Shown here: positions 54,776 to 63,978 of the stretch, piece by piece
Layout: every line of letters starts with the position of its first letter
How positions within the stretch are numbered: the stretch's first letter is position 1
From: Streptomyces spiralis
Lineage (GTDB): Bacteria > Actinomycetota > Actinomycetes > Streptomycetales > Streptomycetaceae
DNA: 64,000 nt
Direction: 5' to 3'
Assembly (NCBI RefSeq): GCF_014654675.1
Contig: NZ_BNBC01000001.1
Location: 274,129-338,128, forward strand
Made by a program: the position numbers and the translations under genes
Notes under the pieces: generated by a model
What the model saw: only the letters and a program-made list of their open reading frames with translations
What the model was told of the DNA's origin: nothing
Database searches by the model: none

Positions 54776-56404
54776 ATGATCAGGACCTCCGCCCCGGTGG
54801 AGGCGCCCGCCGCGGGCGCCTGGGAGGAGTCGGTCACCGCCGCCCTGCTCGGCACGGACCGCCGTACGCCCCCGGGCGGCACGCCCGGCCGGGAGGCTCC
54901 GGTGGCGCTGCTGGACACGGCGGCCGTGCAGACCCTGCGCCGACGGGCGGGGCTGCGTCCCGGGCGGGCGGCCGAGCGCCCGCAGCCGGCGGCCCCGGAT
55001 CCGCGCCCGGCGCTGCCCGAGGCGGCTGCCCGCAGACTCTCGGTGCTGCTGGCCGACCGGCCCGGCCCGGCGGGCGGCGGCCGCAGAGGCACGGCACCCG
55101 ACCTGATGGAGCTGCTGCCGCAGTGGCTCGCGGCGGCGAACGCGCACGGCTACGCGGCACCCCCGGAGGCCCTGCCGGCGCTGCTGGACGCGGCCCGGGG
55201 CCGTACGGACCTGCGCCCGGCCGCGCTGGCCTTCGCGGGCCCCCGCGCGCTGTGGCTGGCCCGGCTCAACCCGGAGTGGCGGTTCGCCCTGCGGGCGGCC
55301 CCGGGCGGCGGCTCGGCGCTGCCCGGCCCCGACGACGCGGAGCGGATCCGGCGGCTGTGGGAGGAGGGCCTGTTCGCCGAGCGGGTCGCCCTGCTGGCCG
55401 CGCTGCGGGAACGCCGGCCCGCGGCCGGGCGGGAGCTGCTCGCCGCCACCTGGGCGACGGAGCGGGCCGAGGACCGGCTGATGTTCCTCGACTCGCTGCG
55501 CACCGGGCTCGGCCCGGACGACGAGCCGTTCCTGGAGCAGGCGCTCGCCGACCGCAGCCGCAACGTACGGGCCACGGCCGCGGAGCTGCTCTCCGCGCTG
55601 CCCGGTTCGGCGCTCGCCGCCCGGATGGCGGACCGGGCAGCGGCCTGTGTGGCCGTCGACCACATGCGCGGCACGCCGACGATCGCCGTCGAGGCCCCCC
55701 ACGAGTGCGACGCGAACATGGAGCGCGACGGTGTCGTACCCAAGGCTCCGGCGGGGAGGGGAGAGCGGTCGTGGTGGCTGGGGCAGCTGCTGGAGGCGGC
55801 CCCGCTCGGCACGTGGTCCGCACGGCTGGGCGGGCGGACCCCGCAGGACATCGTGGCGCTGCCGGTGGCGGACGACTGGCAGGGCGAGCTGCACGCGGCC
55901 TGGTGCCGGGCGGCGGTGCGGCAGCGGGACGCACAGTGGGCGCGGGCACTGCTGGGGGCGCCCGCGGCACCCGGGGCCGGCGGGCCGGGCGCGGTGTCCC
56001 TGGCCGAGCGCGCCAGACTGCTCGGCACGCTGGACGCCGCCGAGCGGGCCGACTGGGTCGCCGGATTCATCGCGGCGCACGGGCTGTCCGAGGCGTTTCA
56101 GCTGCTCGGGGTGTGTGCGGTGCCGTGGGCCGCGCCGCTCGGACGGGCGGTGGTCGACGCGCTCAACATCGCGCGGGACGCAGGGAGCTACCCATGGAGT
56201 TTCAGTGGAGTGATGGGACTGGCCGAGCGGTGTCTGGACCCCGCGGAGGCGAACCGGCTCGACGGACTTCTGGCGGTGCCGGACGAGGCGGAGGACGCGT
56301 CGCCCGGGGCCGGGGGCTACTGGGCGGAGGCGTTCCAGCGGCTCGTGACGACCTTGCGGTTGCGCCACGCCATGGCCGAGGAACTCGCCGACCGGGCCGG
56401 CTGA
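54776..56404 (+). CDS. DUF5691 family protein of the MoxR locus
   Basis: This 542-residue soluble protein is rich in Ala, Leu and Arg and has HEAT-like helical pairs: LMELLPQWLAAANAHGYAAP, LLAALRERRPAAGRELLAAT, LEQALADRSRNVRATAAELL and RSWWLGQLLEAAPLGTWSAR. Its start EESVTAALLGTDRRTPPGG and its position after a SWIM gene fit DUF5691. HEAT-like proteins usually act as scaffolds. ATG 54776 has GGAAAGGAAGC upstream. The 246-bp gap before it contains the palindrome GTGACGTCAC (54591-54600), so it may have its own promoter. Confidence 0.87.
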   Translation: MIRTSAPVEAPAAGAWEESVTAALLGTDRRTPPGGTPGREAPVALLDTAAVQTLRRRAGLRPGRAAERPQPAAPDPRPALPEAAARRLSVLLADRPGPAGGGRRGTAPDLMELLPQWLAAANAHGYAAPPEALPALLDAARGRTDLRPAALAFAGPRALWLARLNPEWRFALRAAPGGGSALPGPDDAERIRRLWEEGLFAERVALLAALRERRPAAGRELLAATWATERAEDRLMFLDSLRTGLGPDDEPFLEQALADRSRNVRATAAELLSALPGSALAARMADRAAACVAVDHMRGTPTIAVEAPHECDANMERDGVVPKAPAGRGERSWWLGQLLEAAPLGTWSARLGGRTPQDIVALPVADDWQGELHAAWCRAAVRQRDAQWARALLGAPAAPGAGGPGAVSLAERARLLGTLDAAERADWVAGFIAAHGLSEAFQLLGVCAVPWAAPLGRAVVDALNIARDAGSYPWSFSGVMGLAERCLDPAEANRLDGLLAVPDEAEDASPGAGGYWAEAFQRLVTTLRLRHAMAEELADRAG

Positions 56405-56553
56405 GCCCCAGCCCGCGTCCGGACGGCCGTCCCCGGCGGCTGTGCGCGCAGACCCTCGGTGGGCCCGAGCAGCCCCGTCCTCGCACGCCGGCCGGGCCGG
56501 TGCCCCGCGGCCCGCGCCGACCGGCGCAGGCCCCTGGCCGGCCGGCGGAGCTC

Positions 56554-56970
<417 letters not shown>

Positions 56971-57410
56971 CACTGCCTCCATGAAGCGATTCCATCCGTG
57001 CCCTGCGGGACGGACGCCCGGCACCACATCGTCCGGGGAAGTGAACGAACGTTATCGCCAGCATCCCGCAACCGGCAGTTTCACGGTGCGGACCGAGGGG
57101 GAAATCACACGGTGGGACACTTCCCCAGGCTCCGGGCACGAGTGAGGCTGTGGGAACAAGCGCCACGGGAGCCGCAACAAGGTCGTCTCGGGCACGAAGG
57201 ACACACCGGACGGGTACGGCACGACAACGGGGGCCCTCGTCGCCACACCGGCGGGGAGCCCCGTCACCTCTTCGGCGTCTGGCACGCCGCGCGTCGCGCG
57301 ATCCGCCCCGCGTACCCCGCTCATGCCCCGTCCCGCGCCTTCGCCGCGGCTGCCCACGAGGGCACCTGGGGGACACAGCCGTCCTCCCGCGTGCCGACAG
57401 GAGGTCGGCC
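56971..57410. other. divergent intergenic region between icmB and the lipase gene
   Basis: These 440 bp hold the promoters of two divergent genes. The stretch at 57025-57110 is less GC-rich than its surroundings and is the likeliest promoter zone. I see no hairpin of note and no credible ORF. Confidence 0.4.
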
Positions 57411-58277
57411 ATGAAGGTCACCAGCGTCGCAGACCCGATCCTTCCGTTCGCGCAGCGCCTCCTCCCGATCAAGATCGCGGGACTGTCGCTGGCCCTTCTG
57501 AAGGCGACCGCCCTGGAACTCGCGATCCTCGCGGGGCACGTCCTGCTCTATCCCTCCGGAATCATCCAGGAGCGCCGGGCCCAGGCCCAAGCGATGACCT
57601 CGCCCGACGGCACCGCGCAGCTGCCGACCGAGGCCAAACCCCCGGTGGTGCTGCTGCACGGGTTCATCGACAACCGCTCGGTGTTCGTCCTGCTGCGCCG
57701 CAACCTCGCCCAGCACGGCCGTCATCGGGTGGAGTCCCTCAACTACTCGCCGCTGACCTGTGACATCCGCACCGCCGCGGAACTGCTGGGGCGGCACATA
57801 GAGGAGATCTGTGAGCGCACCGGCAGCGAGCGCGTGGACGTCGTCGGTCACAGCCTCGGCGGCCTGATCGCCCGTTACTACGTGCAGCGGCTCGGCGGCG
57901 ACCTGCGGGTGCGCACCCTCGTCACGCTCGGCACCCCGCACTCCGGCACCCGCGTCGCGCCGCTGGCCAACGCCCATCCGATCGTGCGCCAGATGCGGCC
58001 CGGCTCGGAGCTCATCGAGGAGCTGTCCCGCCCCGCTCCCGGCTGCCGCACGCACTTCGTCAGCTTCTGGAGCGACCTCGACCACCTGATGGACCCGCTG
58101 GAGTCGGCCTGCGTCGAGCACCCGGACCTCCAGGCCACGAACATCCAGGTGAGCGGCATCGGCCATCTCGCCCTGCCCGTGCACCCCGCCGTCGCCAGCG
58201 GGATACGGCAGGCCCTGGACACCGTACGGCCGGGCGACCCGTCCGCCACGCGCGCCGACGGCCTCACCGTGGCCTGA
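57411..58277 (+). CDS. alpha/beta-hydrolase lipase, membrane-associated
   Basis: This 288-residue lipase has an N-terminal hydrophobic segment (IAGLSLALLKATALELAILA), which may anchor or export it. The alpha/beta-hydrolase core has the oxyanion strand PPVVLLHGFIDNRSVFVLLR, the nucleophile elbow GHSLGG (in RVDVVGHSLGGLIARYYVQR), and the C-terminal catalytic His in VSGIGHLALPVHP. LVTLGTPHSGTRVAPLA is typical of the PGAP1/triacylglycerol-lipase group. It should hydrolyse ester lipids at the membrane or outside. ATG 57411 has a perfect AGGAGG box. It is divergent from icmB. Confidence 0.92.
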   Translation: MKVTSVADPILPFAQRLLPIKIAGLSLALLKATALELAILAGHVLLYPSGIIQERRAQAQAMTSPDGTAQLPTEAKPPVVLLHGFIDNRSVFVLLRRNLAQHGRHRVESLNYSPLTCDIRTAAELLGRHIEEICERTGSERVDVVGHSLGGLIARYYVQRLGGDLRVRTLVTLGTPHSGTRVAPLANAHPIVRQMRPGSELIEELSRPAPGCRTHFVSFWSDLDHLMDPLESACVEHPDLQATNIQVSGIGHLALPVHPAVASGIRQALDTVRPGDPSATRADGLTVA

Positions 58278-58472
58278 CAGGACATTGACCCATCAGGGTC
58301 GAACCCCGCCTCGAACACAGTCCCAAGGGAGTGTCCGCACTTCGGCGAATCGCGGTTGATTGCCCGATTCCCGGTGCGGGAAACCTGCGGAAGATTGTCG
58401 CGCCCGCGTACCGCCGGGTACAGTCGCCGCACTGCTCTGGCAGCCCCTGTTGTCGAGGCGAAAGAGAAGTTG

Positions 58473-60050
58473 GTGAACGACCGTCACCCGTCGGGGACCG
58501 CGACCACCCCGGCTCCGGCCTCCGATGACGCCTCGGCGCCCTACGCGCCCTACGGCGGACAGGAAGCCGCGTACGGTGACTTCACCACGTACGGCGACTA
58601 CGCCGCGACCGGATATCACACCGGCACGCACGCCACGGCGAGCTTCGCGACGGACCCCCTCTTCGGCCACTTCTCCGCCGACGGCGCGCAGTCGACGGGC
58701 GCCTACGACGCCACCCAGTGGTCCACGGACACCCAGCACACCCCGACCTACGACGCGTACGCGGCTCAGCACCACGCCGCCGCCTACGACACCGGCGCGT
58801 ACGACACGACGGCCTGGGCCACCGGATACCAGCAACTCGCCGCCGTACCACAGCAGTCCGGACCGGTGGACGTCAGCGGCCAGTGGGACGCGAGCGCCTG
58901 GCTCCAGCCCGGCGGGGCCGAGCAGACCGACCCGCTCGGCGGGGCGGGCCAGGCCGATGCCGCGGCCGGCCACACCCAGCAGTGGGACTGGGGCACGCAG
59001 ATCTTCGACTCAGGCGCGTACGACGCCACGCAGTGGAACACCGACGGCGCGGCAGGAGACACCACAGCCACGGCCGCCGTCACCGCACCATCCGCGCCCT
59101 CCGCGGACGGCGACCAGTTCGGCGAGACCGCGGGATACGACGAGTACGACCAGTACGGCGGCCCCGAGCCGCAGGGCGAAACCGGCTCCGGCGAGGCCGA
59201 GCCGGCCGCCACCGGCGAGCTGCCCGCCGTCCCCGGCCTGCTCGAGGACCAGGAAGAGACCGCCCCGCCTCCGGCCCCCCGCGCGGGCTCCCCCCGCGCG
59301 GGCTCCCGCAGCGCGGGCCGTTCCCGGCGCCGCCCGGCCAAGCGTTCCGCGCTGCTGACCGTGGCGGTTCCCTCGGCCTGCGTGATGGGCGTCGCCGGCA
59401 TCGCCGCCGCCTCCGTCGGCGGTCTCACCGACGACGGCAAGGACACCTCGGCGTCCGCGTCCGACGCGCACCCCGTGCAGCCGGCCACCGCGAACAACAA
59501 GCTGGACACCCAGTTGCAGAGCCTGTCCGCAGGCGCCGACGACTTCGCCGACCGCGCCAGCCGTACGCAGGAACGTATCGACCTCAAGGCGCAGCAGGAG
59601 GCCGAGAAGAAGAAGGCGGCGGAGGAGGCGGCCCGCAAGGAGCGGCTGCGCCCCAAGTTCGTCCTTCCGGTCCTGCAGAGGGGGCTCAGCGCCTACTTCG
59701 GCCAGGCGGGTGTGAACTGGATGTCGGTGCACACCGGCATCGACTTCCCCGTCTCCTACGGGACGACGGTCATGGCCGCGACCGACGGCACGGTCCGCAC
59801 CCAGTGGAACAGCGCCTACGGCAACATGCTGATCCTGACGGCGAAGGACGGCACGGAGACGTGGTACTGCCACCTCTCCCGGTACCAGGTTCCCTCCGGT
59901 GCCGTCGTCAAGGCCGGGCAGCCGATCGCGTACTCCGGGAACTCGGGCAACTCCACCGGCCCGCACCTGCACTTCGAGGTACGGCCCGCCGGCGGGGCGC
60001 CCATAGACCCGCTGCCGTGGCTGCGCAGCCACGGCCTGGACCCCACGTGA
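58473..60050 (+). CDS. M23 peptidase with Tyr/Gln/Asp-rich repeat head and membrane helix
   Basis: This 525-residue peptidoglycan endopeptidase-like protein has a long N-terminal Tyr/Thr/Asp/Gln-rich region (1-270) built of degenerate repeats (GAYDATQWSTDTQ, GAYDTTAWATGYQ, GAYDATQWNTDG). A basic stretch and one membrane helix follow (ALLTVAVPSACVMGVAGIAA), then a coiled coil (RIDLKAQQEAEKKKAAEEAA). The C-terminal M23 domain (about 395-525) has HTGIDFPVSYGTTVMAA and GNSTGPHLHFEVRP, supplying the zinc-binding His/Asp and HxH. It therefore has a cytoplasmic repeat head and an outer enzyme. The start is GTG 58473, with weak ribosome-binding support. Confidence 0.88.
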   Translation: MNDRHPSGTATTPAPASDDASAPYAPYGGQEAAYGDFTTYGDYAATGYHTGTHATASFATDPLFGHFSADGAQSTGAYDATQWSTDTQHTPTYDAYAAQHHAAAYDTGAYDTTAWATGYQQLAAVPQQSGPVDVSGQWDASAWLQPGGAEQTDPLGGAGQADAAAGHTQQWDWGTQIFDSGAYDATQWNTDGAAGDTTATAAVTAPSAPSADGDQFGETAGYDEYDQYGGPEPQGETGSGEAEPAATGELPAVPGLLEDQEETAPPPAPRAGSPRAGSRSAGRSRRRPAKRSALLTVAVPSACVMGVAGIAAASVGGLTDDGKDTSASASDAHPVQPATANNKLDTQLQSLSAGADDFADRASRTQERIDLKAQQEAEKKKAAEEAARKERLRPKFVLPVLQRGLSAYFGQAGVNWMSVHTGIDFPVSYGTTVMAATDGTVRTQWNSAYGNMLILTAKDGTETWYCHLSRYQVPSGAVVKAGQPIAYSGNSGNSTGPHLHFEVRPAGGAPIDPLPWLRSHGLDPT

Positions 60051-60075
60051 GCACCTGAGCACCCTGAACACCACG

Positions 60076-60102
60076 GAGCCCCCGCCCTTCCGGCGGGGGC
60101 TC
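60076..60102. terminator. bidirectional terminator between the M23 gene and pcrA
   Basis: GAGCCCCCGCC, loop CTTCC, GGCGGGGGCTC form a perfect 11-bp stem between convergent stops. Confidence 0.85.
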
Positions 60103-60132
60103 ACCGCTGTGCGAGCGGTACGGCTTCTCGCG

Positions 60133-62625
60133 CTACAGCTTCTCGACCGGCGCGTACCGCAGCAGCAGCCGCTTGGGCTTGGCGTCACCGAAGTCGATGG
60201 TCGCCTCGGCGTTGCCACCCGTGCCCTTGACCGCGACCACCGTGCCGAGGCCGAACTGGTCGTGCGTGACCCGGTCGCCCACGGCGAGGGACACCACCGG
60301 CTTCTCCGAGGCGCGGCGCGTGGCGAAGCCCGAGGCGCCGGCCGCCGACGAGCGGGAGCGGGAAGACGACAGCGAGGCCGCCACACCGGAGGCCGGACCG
60401 GAGGAGACGGGCGCCGAGCCACCCGTGCGCTTCCAGTCCACGTGCGCCGCCGGGATCTCCTCCAGGAAGCGGGAGGGCGGGTTGTACGACGGCTGTCCCC
60501 ACGCGCTGCGCATCGCGGAGCGGGTCAGATACAGCCGCTCCCGTGCGCGCGTGATGCCTACGTAGGCCAGGCGCCGCTCCTCCTCCAGCTCCTTGGTCTG
60601 GCCGAGGGCCCGCATGTGCGGGAAGACGCCGTCCTCCATACCGGTGAGGAAGACCACCGGGAACTCCAGGCCCTTGGCGGTGTGCAGGGTCATCAGCGTG
60701 ATGACGCCGTCGCCCTCCTCCTCGTCGGGGATCTGGTCGGAGTCGGCGACCAGGGCGACCTGCTCCAGGAAGTCGGACAGCGCGACCGACTCGCCCTCGC
60801 CGCGCTCCTGTTCGTACTCCAGGGCGACGGCGGCGAGTTCCTGGAGGTTCTCGATGCGGGTCTCGTCCTGGGGGTCGGTGGAGGACTGCAACTCGGCCAG
60901 GTAGCCGGTGCGTTCCAGGACGGCCTCCAGGACCGTGGCCGGACCGGCGCCGGACTCGACGATCGTGCGGAGCTCCTCCATCAGCGTGTTGAACCGCTTG
61001 ACGGCGTTCGTCGACCGTGCGGCCATGCCGTAGGCCTCGTCGACGCGGCGCAGCGCCTGCGGGAAGCTGATCTTCTCCCGCTGGGCGAGGGCGTCGATCA
61101 TCGCCTCGGCGCGCTCGCCGATGCCCCGCTTGGGCACGTTGAGGATGCGCCGCAGCGGGACGGAGTCCTCCGGGTTGGCCAGCACCCGCAGGTAGGCCAG
61201 GACGTCCCGGACCTCCTTGCGCTCGTAGAAGCGGACACCGCCGACGACCTTGTAGGGCAGGCCGACGCGGATGAAGATCTCTTCGAAGACACGGGACTGG
61301 GCGTTGGTCCGGTAGAAGACGGCGACGTCGCCGGACTTGGCCTCGCCCGCGTCCGTGAGGCGGTCTATCTCCTCGGCGACGAACTGCGCCTCGTCGTGCT
61401 CGGTGTCGGCGACGTAGCCGGTGATGCGGGCGCCGGCGCCCGCGTTGGTCCACAGGTTCTTCGGGCGGCGCGACTCGTTGCGCTCGATGACCGCGTTGGC
61501 GGCGGACAGGATCGTCTGCGTGGAGCGGTAGTTCTGCTCCAGCAGGATCGTCGTCGCGTCCGGGTAGTCCTCCTCGAACTGGAGGATGTTGCGGATGGTC
61601 GCGCCGCGGAAGGCGTAGATCGACTGGTCGGCGTCACCGACGACGCACAGCTCGGCGGGCTGGAGGTCGTCCGGGCCGGGCGGTACGTCCGCGGGGTGCT
61701 CGGCGGTGCCGACGAGTTCCCGGACGAGGGCGTACTGCGCGTGGTTGGTGTCCTGGTACTCGTCGACGAGGACGTGCCGGAAGCGGCGGCGGTAGTGCTC
61801 GGCGACGTCCGGGAAGGCGCGCAGCAGGTTGACCGTCGTCATGATCAGGTCGTCGAAGTCGAGGGCGTTGGCCTCGCGCAGCCGCGACTGGTAGAGGGCG
61901 TAGGCCTGGGCGAGGGTCTTCTCGAAGCCGTCGGCGGCCTGGGCGGCGAAGTCCTCCTCGTCGATCAGCTCGTTCTTGAGGTTGCTGATCTTCGCGCTGA
62001 AGGACTTGGGCGGGTAGCGCTTGGGGTCGAGGTCAAGGTCGCGGCAGACCAGGGCCATCAGGCGCTTGGAGTCGGCGGCGTCGTAGATCGAGAAGGAGGA
62101 CGTGAAGCCGAGCTTCTTGCTCTCCCGGCGCAGGATCCGCACGCACGCGCTGTGGAAGGTCATCACCCACATCGCGTTGGCCCGCGGGCCGACGAGCTGT
62201 TCGACGCGCTCCTTCATCTCGCCGGCGGCCTTGTTGGTGAAGGTGATCGCCAGGATCTGGCCGGGGTGGACGCCCCGCTCGGCCAGCAGGTGGGCGATGC
62301 GGTGCGTGAGCACGCGGGTCTTGCCGGAGCCGGCGCCGGCCACGATGAGCAGCGGGGAGCCGGAGTGGACGACGGCGGCGCGCTGGTTGTCGTTCAGCCC
62401 CTCCAGGAGTGCGGCCGCGTCCACGGCGGGACGGTGGGCGCCGTCGCGGTAGTACGCGTCCCGGTGGGCGTCCTGGCTCGGGGGCACGTCGAACTTCCCG
62501 CCGAACAGATCGTCCGGAATCGACTCCGAAACGTGATCGTCCTCGGGCGGCGGCGGGGGCTCTTCCTCGTGGCCCCGCGGGGCCTGGAGATCCGCCAGGA
62601 AGCTGTCGTCAAAGAGGCTGCTCAT
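60133..62625 (-). CDS. pcrA: ATP-dependent DNA helicase, UvrD/PcrA type
   Basis: This 830-residue superfamily-1A 3'-5' helicase acts in repair and plasmid or replication-restart work. The Q motif GLNDNQRAAV, Walker A AGAGSGKT (96-103), DEYQDTN, QSIYAFRGA and VTLMTLHTAKGLEFPVVFLT with AMRSAWGQP are in order. The C-terminal about 90 residues include a Tudor-like tail (SLAVGDRVTHDQFGLGTVVA) typical of PcrA that contacts RNA polymerase. The N-terminus has a 75-residue acidic/Pro-rich extension. ATG 62625 has TAGACT 9 nt upstream, so it is nearly leaderless. Confidence 0.96.
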   Translation of the reverse strand: MSSLFDDSFLADLQAPRGHEEEPPPPPEDDHVSESIPDDLFGGKFDVPPSQDAHRDAYYRDGAHRPAVDAAALLEGLNDNQRAAVVHSGSPLLIVAGAGSGKTRVLTHRIAHLLAERGVHPGQILAITFTNKAAGEMKERVEQLVGPRANAMWVMTFHSACVRILRRESKKLGFTSSFSIYDAADSKRLMALVCRDLDLDPKRYPPKSFSAKISNLKNELIDEEDFAAQAADGFEKTLAQAYALYQSRLREANALDFDDLIMTTVNLLRAFPDVAEHYRRRFRHVLVDEYQDTNHAQYALVRELVGTAEHPADVPPGPDDLQPAELCVVGDADQSIYAFRGATIRNILQFEEDYPDATTILLEQNYRSTQTILSAANAVIERNESRRPKNLWTNAGAGARITGYVADTEHDEAQFVAEEIDRLTDAGEAKSGDVAVFYRTNAQSRVFEEIFIRVGLPYKVVGGVRFYERKEVRDVLAYLRVLANPEDSVPLRRILNVPKRGIGERAEAMIDALAQREKISFPQALRRVDEAYGMAARSTNAVKRFNTLMEELRTIVESGAGPATVLEAVLERTGYLAELQSSTDPQDETRIENLQELAAVALEYEQERGEGESVALSDFLEQVALVADSDQIPDEEEGDGVITLMTLHTAKGLEFPVVFLTGMEDGVFPHMRALGQTKELEEERRLAYVGITRARERLYLTRSAMRSAWGQPSYNPPSRFLEEIPAAHVDWKRTGGSAPVSSGPASGVAASLSSSRSRSSAAGASGFATRRASEKPVVSLAVGDRVTHDQFGLGTVVAVKGTGGNAEATIDFGDAKPKRLLLRYAPVEKL

Positions 62626-62634
62626 CGCTCTACG

Positions 62635-62640
62635 AGTCTA
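62635..62640 (-). promoter_or_regulatory. -10 box (TAGACT) of a near-leaderless start for pcrA
   Basis: On the minus strand TAGACT is followed by 9 nt and ATG 62625. There is no Shine-Dalgarno sequence. Confidence 0.5.
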
Positions 62641-62843
62641 GGGCGCCGCACCGACAACCCGTGGCCGCCCTGGAACATCGCCGGCCTCACGTTCCGGAGC
62701 CGGACCGTCACGTCAAAGGGCACGGCGAGCACAGGTCACGAAAACGTATCGGGCATATTACGCATCAACCTTCACACAAGCCACACCAGTTGGTTACCGT
62801 TCCGCCCGGACCTTGCCCCGGAGCCCGAAGGAGTCGCCGTCCC

Positions 62844-63899
62844 TTGGCGTCGCACCACACCACCACGCCGGTATCGCCGTCCGCCTCGGCGGAAGAGGTC
62901 GAGAAGAAGATCGACGAGCTGTACCGGCACGCCGGGTCGGACGCCGGGCCGTACAGCCCGGCCGGCCACACCGCGGCCCGGGAGGAGCCCGCCAGACAGC
63001 GCGGCCGGGTCGCCGCACTCCTCGACGACATGGCCAGGCGCACCGACATGCTCGGCAGGGCGCGCGAGATGCTGCAGGCCATCGCCGGGAGCCAGGCCCG
63101 CACCGAGCCCGCCGCTCCCGACGCCACCGCCCTCCTCCCGGAGACCCCGCAGGGCTACTTCGACCAGGCTCAGCTGATGAGCCGGCTGATCGCGCGCCAG
63201 AAGAGTCTGGTGACCCACTCGTCGACGCAGCGGTCGGCGAGGTCCGTGAGGGCCGGGAGCCCGGCGACGGGGACGAGGCGGCGGGAGGCCGCCGCCGGCT
63301 CCGCGAGCCCCGGGTCGTCGTCGTCCGGGCCGTCGTCGTCCGGGCAGGGGGCCGAGGCGCCGACCGGGCAGCCGGCCGGGGCTCAGCGTGGCATCCGGGC
63401 GGCCAAGGCCGCCGTCCAGCACAAGCTCGCCGACGCTCGTGCGCTGCTGGCGGACGCGGCCGCCGCGCCGGAGCGGGCCGGGGCCGAGGCGCCGGCGGTG
63501 GAGTCCGCGGGAAGCGGGGCCGTGCAGGGACCGCAGGGAGAGGCGCAGATGGCCAAGGCCCTCGCCTTCGCCCGTGCGCAGATCGGCAAGCCGTACGTCT
63601 GGGGTGCGGCCGGTCCCGGTTCGTACGACTCTTCCGGCCTGGCCCAGGCCGCGTGGAAGGCCGCAGGGGTCGCCCTGCCGCGCGCAGTCCACGATCAGGC
63701 CCGTGCGGGCAGGCGGGTCCCGCTGTCCGAGGCGCTCCACGGCGACCTGGTCTTCTTCCACGGAGAGGCCGGACATGTCGGGGTCTACGCCGGCGACGGC
63801 ATGATGATCCACGCTCCGCGGCCCGGCGCCCACGTCCGGGAGGAATCGATCTTCTTCGAGGGGGCGGCGGCGATCCTGGGCGTGGTGCGTCCGGCCTGA
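62844..63899 (+). CDS. NlpC/P60-fold protein with catalytic Cys replaced by Ser
   Basis: This 351-residue protein has a coiled-coil-like N-terminal half (SAEEVEKKIDELYRHAGS, RGRVAALLDDMARRTDMLGR), a Ser/Gly/Ala-rich linker and a C-terminal NlpC/P60 domain (about 235-351). The domain has AFARAQIGKPYVWGAAGPGS, then YDSSGLAQAAWKAAG where the family has DCSG: Ser263 (codon TCT, 63630-63632) stands in place of the nucleophilic Cys. The His residues H311 (GHVGVYAG) and H323 (MMIHAP) are kept. No signal peptide is visible with TTG 62844, which has AAGGAG 10 nt upstream. Its role as an active hydrolase is doubtful. Confidence 0.88.
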   Translation: MASHHTTTPVSPSASAEEVEKKIDELYRHAGSDAGPYSPAGHTAAREEPARQRGRVAALLDDMARRTDMLGRAREMLQAIAGSQARTEPAAPDATALLPETPQGYFDQAQLMSRLIARQKSLVTHSSTQRSARSVRAGSPATGTRRREAAAGSASPGSSSSGPSSSGQGAEAPTGQPAGAQRGIRAAKAAVQHKLADARALLADAAAAPERAGAEAPAVESAGSGAVQGPQGEAQMAKALAFARAQIGKPYVWGAAGPGSYDSSGLAQAAWKAAGVALPRAVHDQARAGRRVPLSEALHGDLVFFHGEAGHVGVYAGDGMMIHAPRPGAHVREESIFFEGAAAILGVVRPA

Positions 63900-63965
63900 G
63901 AGCGCCCCGGCTCCTTTTTGCGTGCGCCCGCGCGCGTACCCCGCTCGCGCGGCGCGCGCAGCTCT

Positions 63966-63971
63966 TAGCAT
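63966..63971 (+). promoter_or_regulatory. -10 box (TAGCAT) of a leaderless start at the right edge
   Basis: TAGCAT is followed by 7 nt and ATG 63979. There is no Shine-Dalgarno sequence. Confidence 0.45.
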
Positions 63972-63978
63972 CAGGATC

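Noticed and set aside
58278..58472. Possible ydaO-type (c-di-AMP) riboswitch before the M23 peptidase
   Set aside because: These riboswitches often precede wall hydrolases, but I could not find the conserved motif strings or stems in this leader.
60109..63177. Very long open frame on the plus strand across pcrA
   Set aside because: It is the antisense shadow of pcrA. It lacks codon bias and recognisable motifs, and pcrA is intact on the other strand.
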